From Microstegium vimineum (taxonomy: Eukaryota > Streptophyta > Magnoliopsida > Poales > Poaceae): a DNA stretch of 64,000 bases. Under the pieces are notes generated by a model. That model had not been told where the DNA came from. It saw only the letters and a list, made by a program, of their open reading frames with translations, and did no database searches. The translations under genes and the position numbers were made by a program. Numbering within the stretch: position 1 is the first letter of the stretch; each line of letters begins with the position of its first letter. Shown here one piece after another: positions 25,201 through 34,200 of this stretch. The DNA lies in the NCBI GenBank assembly GCA_022036555.1, contig CM039126.1, positions 28,980,025 to 29,044,024 on the forward strand. The letters are read 5' to 3'.

Positions 25201-28200
25201 CACTTCTTCCTCCACGACATGGCACCGACGTCTTGGGCATCCTGGCCATGCTATTTTGACACAGCTTAGCAGTAGATCCGACATACCATGTACTCGCTCT
25301 CATGATGAGCACCTTTGTCATGCTTGTCAACTGGGTCGTCATGTTCGTCTTCCTTTCCCTACCTCTACTTCACATGCCACCCGGATTTTGGATCTTGTAC
25401 ATTGCGATCTATGGACGTCTCCTGTCATGAGCATTTCTGGCTATAAGTACTACCTTGTCGTGGTTGATGATTTCTCGCATTATTCTTGGACTTTTCCTTT
25501 GCGTCTCAAGTCCGATGCTTTCTTCACGCTCCTCCACTTCTTCGCTTGGGTGTCCACTCAGTTCGGCCTCACTATCAAGGCCGTCCAGTGTGACAATGGG
25601 CGTGAGTTCGATAACCACGCTTCTCGCACCTTCTTCCTCTCACTGTATACAGATCCGCATGTCGTGTCCCTACACCTCCTCCTAGAATGGCAAGGCTGAG
25701 CGCATGATTCGCACCACGAACGACACCATGCACACCCTTCTCTTCCAGGCTTCGCTTCCTGCTCGTTTCTGGGCTGAGTCTCCACACCTCCACCTATCTT
25801 CTTAACCGCCTACCTTCTGTTGCCTGTCCAGCTTTCACACCACACCACTCTCTCTTCGGTACCCCCCTCGTTACGACCACCTTCGTGTCTTCGGGTGTGC
25901 GTGTTACCCTAACACCACTGCCACCGCTCCCCACAAGCTGGCTCCCCGGTCGACTCTATGTGTCTTCCTCGGGTACTCCCCAGATCACAAGGGGTACCGT
26001 TGCTTCGATCTCACCTCTCGTCGGATCCTCATCTCTCATCACGTGGTGTTTGACGAGTCCGTCTTCCCTTTCTCCACCACCTCACCCCCCACCCCCACCT
26101 CCCACCCGGACCTCTTCTCCTTGTTTCCCACTGACACGGTGGACCAGCCACCTTTGTCGTTGTTTCCTGCAGGTACTGCTCCTCCGTGCCCCTTGCTGGG
26201 CCCGGCCACCGACGTGTCGTCCTCCGGCCCCTCGCCAGGTCCGGACACCGGCCCGCCGCCCTCCGGTGCTTGCCCTACCTCCGATGCGGGCCCGTCGACT
26301 TCGGGACCTGCTGCTTCGGCGGTTCCGGCCCCGCCTGGGCGGTTCGGCCGTGTCTACCAGCGCCGATCGCGGCCGTCTCCGTTGCACCCGGAGCCGGCCG
26401 CCCCGCCACCGGTGGCCTCCTCTCCGCTGGCGACGCCTACACCGCCACCTCCGACTACACCTGCCATGCCGGACGTGTACCACCCGCTCCTCCTGCACCG
26501 CCACCCGCGTCATGTTCACCCTATGGTGACGCGGTCCGCGGCTGGTATCTTGCCGCACCGGGCTCTTGCGGCGATGCCCGGTCAGCCGCAGGTCTCTCCG
26601 GTACACTCTTTCGTTCGTGACGCCTTGTCGGACCCTCACTGGCGTCACGCGATGGAAGAGGAGTACGCGACCCTCCTCGCCAACCAGACATGGGATCTGG
26701 TGCCTCGTCCCCCGGGCTCCAACGTCGTCACGGGCAAGTGGATTTGGACACACAAGCGGCGTGTTGATGGCACCCTCGAGCGCTACAAAGCTCGATGGGT
26801 CCTCCGGGGTTTCACTCAGTGCCCTGGAGTTGACTACGACGAGAATTTCAGCCCAATGGTGAAGTCGGCTACTGTCCGCACGGTTCTTTCACTGGCTCTC
26901 TGCCGCTCCTGGCCCGTGCATCAGCTAGATGTCAAGGATGCCTTTCTCCATGGTACTCTGACTGAGACAGTCTACTGCAGTCAGCCGGCTGGTTTCGTTG
27001 ACTCCTCTCGCCCTGATATGGTCTGCCGGCTCAACAAGTCCCTCTACGGCCTCAAGCAGGCACATCGGGCTTGGTACTCTCGGTTTGCTGCCTTTCTACT
27101 GACACTTGGTTTTGTGGAGGCCAAGTCAGATACATCTTTGTTCATCTATCGCCATGGAGATGAGACTGCATATCTGCTACTATATGTTGATGACATTGTG
27201 CTGACAGCCTCGAGTCCGTCTCTCCTCCGGCGCATCATCACCTCTCTTCAGTGGGAGTTTGCTATGAAGGATCTGGGTGTGCTGCATCACTTCCTCGGGG
27301 TCACAGTTGAGCCTCGTCCCACCGGACTCCTCCTTCACCAGCGACAGTACACTCGTGACATCCTAGAGCGAGCTGGGATGACTGACTGCAAGCCTTGTTC
27401 CACTCCAGTTGACACTCAGGCCAAGCTGTCAGAGGCCGAGGGCACCCCAGTGACTGACCCCACGGCTTACCGGAGTCTTGCCGGTGCTCTTCAGTACCTC
27501 ACCTTCACCAGACCAGACATCACCTATGCAGTCCGGCAGATTTGTCTCCACATGCATGATCCTCGCGAGCCACATCTCACTGCTCTCAAGCGGCTCCTTC
27601 GCTACCTCCGTGGCACCGTTGACTTCGGCCTTCTCCACCGGTCCTCCTCCGCCGAGCTCGTGGTCTACACTGACGCCGACTGGGCCGGGTGTCCAGACAC
27701 TCGGCGCTCCACTTCCGGCTACGCTGTCTTTCTAGGCGGCAACCTGGTGTCTTGGTCGTCCAAGCGCCAGCCGGTGGTCTCTTGCTCCAGTGCCGCTGTG
27801 GCTAACGGCGTGGCCGAGGCGTCTTGGCTCTGGCAGCTTCTTGCTGAGCTCCACAACCCCTCTCCCGGAGCACACTTGTCTACTGCGACAACGCCAGTGC
27901 AGTCTACCTCTCCACCAACCCTATTCAGCACCAGCAGACCAAGCATGTGGAGATCGACCTCCATTTTGTTCGGGATCGGGTCGCTATCGGCGATGTTCGG
28001 GTCCTCCATGTTCCGACCACCTCGCAGTTTGCCGACATCTTCACCAAGGGCCTCCCGTCCTCCACCTTCTCCGAGTTTCGCTCCAGCCTCAACATCAGCC
28101 GTGGCTAGTTGCGTCTGTGGGGGGTTTCGTGTGTGTGCTCTTATTTGTTTCTTGTTCAGTCTGCATCTCCGCTGTGCCGGTAGTTGAGACTGCGGGGGGG

Positions 28201-31200
28201 GGGGGGGGGGGGGGGGGGGGTGTTGGAGTATATGTATTCAGGCTCATGAGGCCCATGTATGACTCTACTATATAGCTACCCTTCTAGGGTTAGCCCAGTA
28301 ATTGAATAAGCTATTCTAGTAATAATGAATTCTTGTCTTTGCAGATAATGCCTCATCTCTCCACAGCCATAATCAGAGCTAGAAACTCTTTTTCATAGAT
28401 GGATAGTGCATTGTGTTTGTCTCCCAAAGCCTTGCTAAGATAAGCAATTGGTTGGCTGTGTTGCATGAGCACTGCCCCTATCCCATTTGACAGGCATCTG
28501 TCTCCACTGTGAAAGGTTCTTGGAAGTTGGGTAGTGCTAGTACTGGAGTTCGAGTCATGGCCATTTTCAGACTGTCAAAAGCATGTTGAGCTGTTTGTGT
28601 CTACTCAAATTGTTTCAATCTGAGTAGTTGAGTTAGTGGTTTGGCTAGTACTCCATAGTTTTTTTACAAACTTTCAATAATAACCTGTTAAGCCAAGGAA
28701 GGATCTAACTTCAGTGACAGATGTAGGCACATGCCAATGAAGCATGGCAGTAACTTTAGATGGATCTGTTGATACTCCTTGGGAAGATATAATATGCCCT
28801 AAGTACTCCAAACTTTCCTGGGCAAAGCTGCACTTAGAAGCTTTGAGATATAAGTGATGTTGCCTTAGGATGGATAATACCTGAGCAATGTGATCAGCAT
28901 GTTCTTGCAAAGTGGAACTGTAGATAAGGATATCATCCAGAAATACCAGCACAAATTTCCTTAATAGAGGTTGCAAGACTTGGTTCATAACACATTGGAA
29001 AGTGGCTGGGGCATTTGTAAGTCCAAAAGGCATAACCTTAAATTGGTAATGGCCTTGATTAATTTTGAATGCTGTTTTGTGTTCATCCTCAGCTAACATT
29101 CTAATCTGGTGATATCCTGACCTCATGTCTAATTTTGTGAAAAATTTGGAGCCAGCAAGTTCATCCAAGATTTCTTCAATGATGGACATAGGAAATCTCA
29201 AAGTTTTGAAAATCGACGATTGGGGTGCGCCTAGGCGCGCCTAGTCGCTAGGCTATGGCCTGCCGCCTGGACTAGGGGGTAGTCGGGCTCCTAGTCGAGC
29301 AGGGCGCCTAGGCGGCGAATTCCCGCGATTCCGCGGCGATTCACCGACGCCCAGGACCCAGGCGTCGCGGAGGCGAGCTAGGCGGCCGTCGCAAGCGAGC
29401 GTGCACGAAATTTTGGCGCCGTGGGCAGAGCGCGCGCGTGGGAAAAAGCCGCGCGCTCGCGGCTCGTACTCGCCTCGACGCGGCTCGTACCCTCCCCACC
29501 GGCGACGTTTCCCTGCTGCTCCTCCCGACGGCAACACGGCTGCTGCTCCTCCCTCAGCCGTAGCCGGTAGCCCCAATGTCCGTATGTCCTCCTCGGCTCC
29601 TCCCCTGCTCCTCTCCTCTCCTCTGTTTCCTTTCTCTCTGTTTTTTTCTGAAATCTAAACTATTCATGATTTCTGCTATATAAGTATATATTATACTAAA
29701 TTGCCAAAACGCCTAGAAAAATGCCTAGCATCGCCTAGGCTGGACTAGTCGCTAGGCTAGGGGTCATCGCCTAGATTTCGCCTAGCGCCTAGCAAAACTT
29801 TGGGAAATCTATTTTTGATAGTCATGGTATTCAATTTCCTATAATCTACACAAAACCTTCAGGTACCATCCTTTTTCTTGACTAAAAGGACTGGTGAAGC
29901 AAAAGGGCTATGGCTATGGGCAATTAGGCCTGCTTGGAGTTGTTGAACTTGGTTTTCAATTTCTGTTTTGTGGTGTGAAGGTTTGGAATTGATGGGTACT
30001 GATCCAGGAATAAGTTAAATAGAGTGGTCATAGCTTCTTTGGGGTGGTAATGTTTTGGGATCCTCAAAAACATCTTGGTATTGTTGAATAACCTGAGTGA
30101 TGAGAGGTGGAGTTTGTGGCTCAGTGGAAGTAGGTGCTGCTAATGGTTTGTCATGGATGTAATCCAACAAAACAAATGCCCAGATATCATTGCCTTTGGT
30201 GGAGTTATATACCTTAGTGGCAGATATGGAGGTAAGATCCATTGGTTGGTGCCTAAGGCCTTGCAGCTTGATGGTCTTGTCTTTGTGTTGAAATTCCAAA
30301 GTTTTGTGTTCCCAGTCACATTTCATTGGACTGTGCTGTTGCAGCCAGTCATATCCCAAAATGGCAACATAGGGATGCATATCTAACACAATCATATCAG
30401 CAGAAAGGGTGTGGTCCTGACAGTACCACTGTAGATCAGTGACTTTGCTGCTTGTAGATAACCATTCACCATTAGCTAATTTGACCTTTTTGGATGCTAT
30501 TGGCACAGTAGGTACAGCAGCCATCTGGACAAATTGAGAGCTCACAAAGCTATGTGAACTGCCACTGTCCAGCAAGATCAACATGACTTTATCTCTAACT
30601 TTAGTTTTCAACTTGATGCAAGTTGAATGGTCTGTGCTGGAAATAGCATTGAGAGATAACTGGCAAAACTCTTCCTGCAAAGTATCTTCCATAGCCAATT
30701 GATTCAGGACATCATCACTGAGTTCCCTGTCTAGATCAGTGAGCTTTGTTGCTTTTAGAACAGGTCTCATTGTGGCCTGGTTCATATTTGTCCTCACAAT
30801 TATAGCATAGGCCATTGGCCTTTCTATAATCTCTCAACTGCTGATCTCTCCATAAAGTTCCAGAATTCTGATTTGGTCTAGCCTCATATCTGTGATGTGG
30901 ATTGGGTCTTGCCCGTGCAGTATTTCTTGGATATTTGGATTTGCCTCTATCCAGGACTCTGTTGAATTTTGGCAATTATGGCAGCTTTGTACACAGCTGT
31001 TGGAACTTGAGGTTCAACCACTGCTCTAACATCATCATCTTTCAAGCCACTAACATATTAAGAAGCAAAAAAAAGTTCAGCGTAGTGACAGCTATGCATT
31101 GTGATGTCATACTGCAAGGACTGAAATTGAGATGTGTACTCCTCTACAGTGCCTGTCTGCTTTAATGCAATCAGTTCAGTGATAGCTTGACGATAGTCAT

Positions 31201-34200
31201 CCATGCCAATTTTTTGTTCCACTGCAACACAGAACTGCAACCAGGAAATCTGCTCATGAGTTTGCTTATAAGCCTGAAACCACTTGGCGGTATTATCCGG
31301 CAAATGCATTGTAGCAGATGTAACCCACAAGTTCTCTGGATCAGAGTAGATTGTAAAATAGTTGATGCACTTGTCAAACCATATCTTCGGATGACTACCA
31401 TCAAAATTGGGGAACTACATCTCGGGTAGTGAATGATGGGGTAAAGAGTCCTGCTTATGATGGTCTTGTGAGGGCCTTTGTTCTTTGCAAATACATTCTG
31501 AAACTGGGTGTCCTCTTCATCAGAGATCAGACTTGTTGCATTGTACTCCTCCTCAAACTGATGCATTGTCCATCATTGACAGTTGAGTGACAGCTTGTCC
31601 ATTTGATTTGACTTGGCCTCCTCCTCAAACTGATACATTGTCAGTTGAGTGACAGTTGTCCATTTGATTTGACTCGTTGCACAACAAATTGTTGCTCAGT
31701 TGCACACTTGTCCACCTTTTGTTGGTAGACTCCAGCTGAGTTTTCAACTCCTGCTGAATCACTCCAATGTCGTTGAGCCGAGTAAACAGCAAGTCGAGAT
31801 TGTCCATAACCTGATTCCAACGGGTCTTGTCATCATCTGCGCTCTTCGACATCTGTTCCAAGAGGATCTGTGTCTGCTTAGATGGTTTGGGAGGCGCCGT
31901 GACATTGAGTGATGAAGACGTCGTGATTGCAGTTGGGGAAACAACAGGCTTGGATCAAAGTCCTCCCCTAGAGTGTGTTCCACCCAATTCGAACTCCGCT
32001 GCCCGGAAGTGAGGCCTGATCGAGGAATTTTACACGGAACAAATGCCCCGCAACCCAAATCGTCGGATACTTCCCCTCCGAATGCTGCCGCACCGCACAA
32101 AATCAGATTGCTATGGAATTTTACACGGGAACAAGTGCGTCGCAACCCTCGCTATTGATTCAGGCGTGCCAGATGAAAAATAATTCAGCGAGAAAAGTGA
32201 TGAAATCTCATTGATGGTTCACGCCGCCGAACCCTAATTTGTCGGTGTAGTCCCCAAGATTGCGAAGAAGCTTAGCGGGTGTTTGAATCCAGGAGCTAAA
32301 GTTTAGTCCGTGTCACATCGAATGTTCGAATGCTAACTAGGAGGATTAAATATGAGCTGATTATACAACTAATTGCATAGGAGTAAACTAATTACGAGAT
32401 GAATCTATTAAGCCTAATTAATCCATCATTAGCACATGTTTACTGTAGCACAACATTGTCAAATCATGGACTAATTAGACTTAATAGATTTGTCTCGCAA
32501 ATTAGCCTTAATCTGTGTAATGGGTTTTGTACCTAATCTATATACACCAAATTAGTGTCCAATGTTCCGATGTGACAGGGCTAAACTTTAGCCCTGGGGA
32601 TTCAAACACCCCCTAAGTTGTGCTGGTGTGACGCTCGTCCAACGCGTATCGAACCGGATTAACCTCGGCACGGGGAACCACGGCTTGCCGTAGCGAAGTC
32701 GCGAGCTCAACCCGCTGTCAGGGATTACAATCCAAGGTTCAAGATACGAGCTGGAGAGGAAAGCCAAGGAAAGTCCGCCTCCGATACCACCTGTAACACC
32801 CGTGTCTGCCGGCGTAGAGCCAATGACGTGAGTACACAAGCGCAACGGATTTGGGGAAGAATGACGGCGAGGTCGCCCTGGGCCACAAGCGCCTCTATGT
32901 TTGTATTATGTTTTCGATAAGTCCCCTACTTACAGGTCCACGCACTTAAGTGCCAATACACGGTTCTGGCCAGTATGCCCAACATGGCATACATAAATGA
33001 ATACGAAAAATGAGTATTGCGCTTCTCCTTTGGTCTGGCGTCGTTCCTCTGAGAGCTCCCTCTTACTCCTTTCTGGTAGCGCCCGTTACAGGTTGCTGGT
33101 GGTACATGCTTCTATGTGGTGGTGGCAAAAGAAAATAAAGAATGAAAATACTAGTCAATGTGCGTAGCTTAGCCCTTGAAACTGTTTAGGTGTAATAGTC
33201 AAGGGCATTAGTGTAATCTCTTAGCCTAGGGTTTCCCTCCTGTGTCTCTCATGTACTCCATATATAGCCTTCATTGGGCATCAATAGAATTATCCAGTTC
33301 AGTCTTTCTTTATTTTTAACATGGTACCAAAGCCCTAGGTTTAGATCTTGCCACCACCCTCCCCCTGCGGAGGATTCATCTCTGCTCCTCCTGGGGTGGC
33401 TCGTCGCTCTTCGATTATTTTTTCCCCGCAGCATCCAGTCGTCAGTCGCCACGCAGCTTCAGCGCCATCTGCGCGATTCTTGGCGCTTCCGCCTGCCCGC
33501 CTTCTTCAAGCACAGAGCGGAAGCCTGGCTGTGTGGCCCCTCACCCGTGTGTCTCCCATCTGCGGTTGTGACCACATGTGGCTCGTTGCGCATCTGCCAC
33601 CCGCCCACGTAGACGTCCGCAGAGCCATGATTTCAAGACGGCTGGTCGAACCGGTCGCCTGGGGACTGTCCAGGGCGTCCAGGACGATTAGTCGTCGTCC
33701 AGGGCGATTAATCGACCTGGACGAGTCCCTGATCGTCCTATCTTCCCCTACATATGGGGGACTGATATACACCATATATACCCACTGGATCTGCAGGCCT
33801 GCGCACCTGCAGCACAGCAGCAGTCGCAAGGAAGAGAGGGAGGGCAGCTGGAAGGGAGGGAGGAGCAGCTGTGAACTGGAAAGGAGGAGAGGAGAGGGAG
33901 CTGCAGAACTTTGCAACATTGGAGACGGCTGCTGCAGCTGGACGGGAGAGTTGAGAAGAGAAGAGTGCTTGTGTTCTGCTGAGTGAGTGAGAGGCTGAGA
34001 GAGTGAGGGGTAGGAAAGAAGAGAAACCCTAATGGGCTTGGGCCAGAACATAAGACAGCTAGTTAGGCCCAACTCTGAGATGCAGCCCACTCTTTGGCTG
34101 GATGACCAGACAGCCTGGACGGACGATTAATCGCGACTGGACGACGACTAATCGGACGACCAAGTTTCTGGACGGTTTGGACGAGTCGGAGGCCCTGGTT

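Larger units (their letters stand above)
21727..28321 (+). mobile_element. Ty1-copia element B (Ale/Retrofit-like) nested in the gypsy
   Basis: TSD ATAAT at 21722-21726 and 28322-28326. The LTRs are unusually short: 85 bp (21727-21811) and 101 bp (28221-28321). The primer site next to the 5' LTR is degraded (TGCTATCAAGC). A G-tract forms the polypurine tract. It is plus-strand, close in protein sequence to copia A, and carries a 1.1-kb foldback insertion in gag. Several frameshifts make it defective. Confidence 0.93.
19812..33090 (-). mobile_element. Ty3-gypsy chromovirus (Reina-like), with three nested insertions
   Basis: The TSD GGTTG at 19807-19811 and 33091-33095 is perfect. LTRs of 291 and 299 bp begin TGTAACGGGCGC on the - strand. 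A polypurine tract (GCCGGGGGAGG) abuts the 3' LTR, and TGGTATCGGAGGC follows the 5' LTR as primer site. Subtracting the nested copia B, the hAT-type element and a MITE leaves about 5.7 kb. Gag, protease, RT, RNase H, integrase and a C-terminal chromodomain are all found on the - strand. Short LTRs, size and chromodomain point to the Reina clade of chromoviruses (inference). Frames are broken throughout. Confidence 0.93.

Noticed and set aside
26082..26753. Arg/Gly-rich frame opposite copia B pol
   Set aside because: Antisense shadow of a GC-rich linker; no domain.
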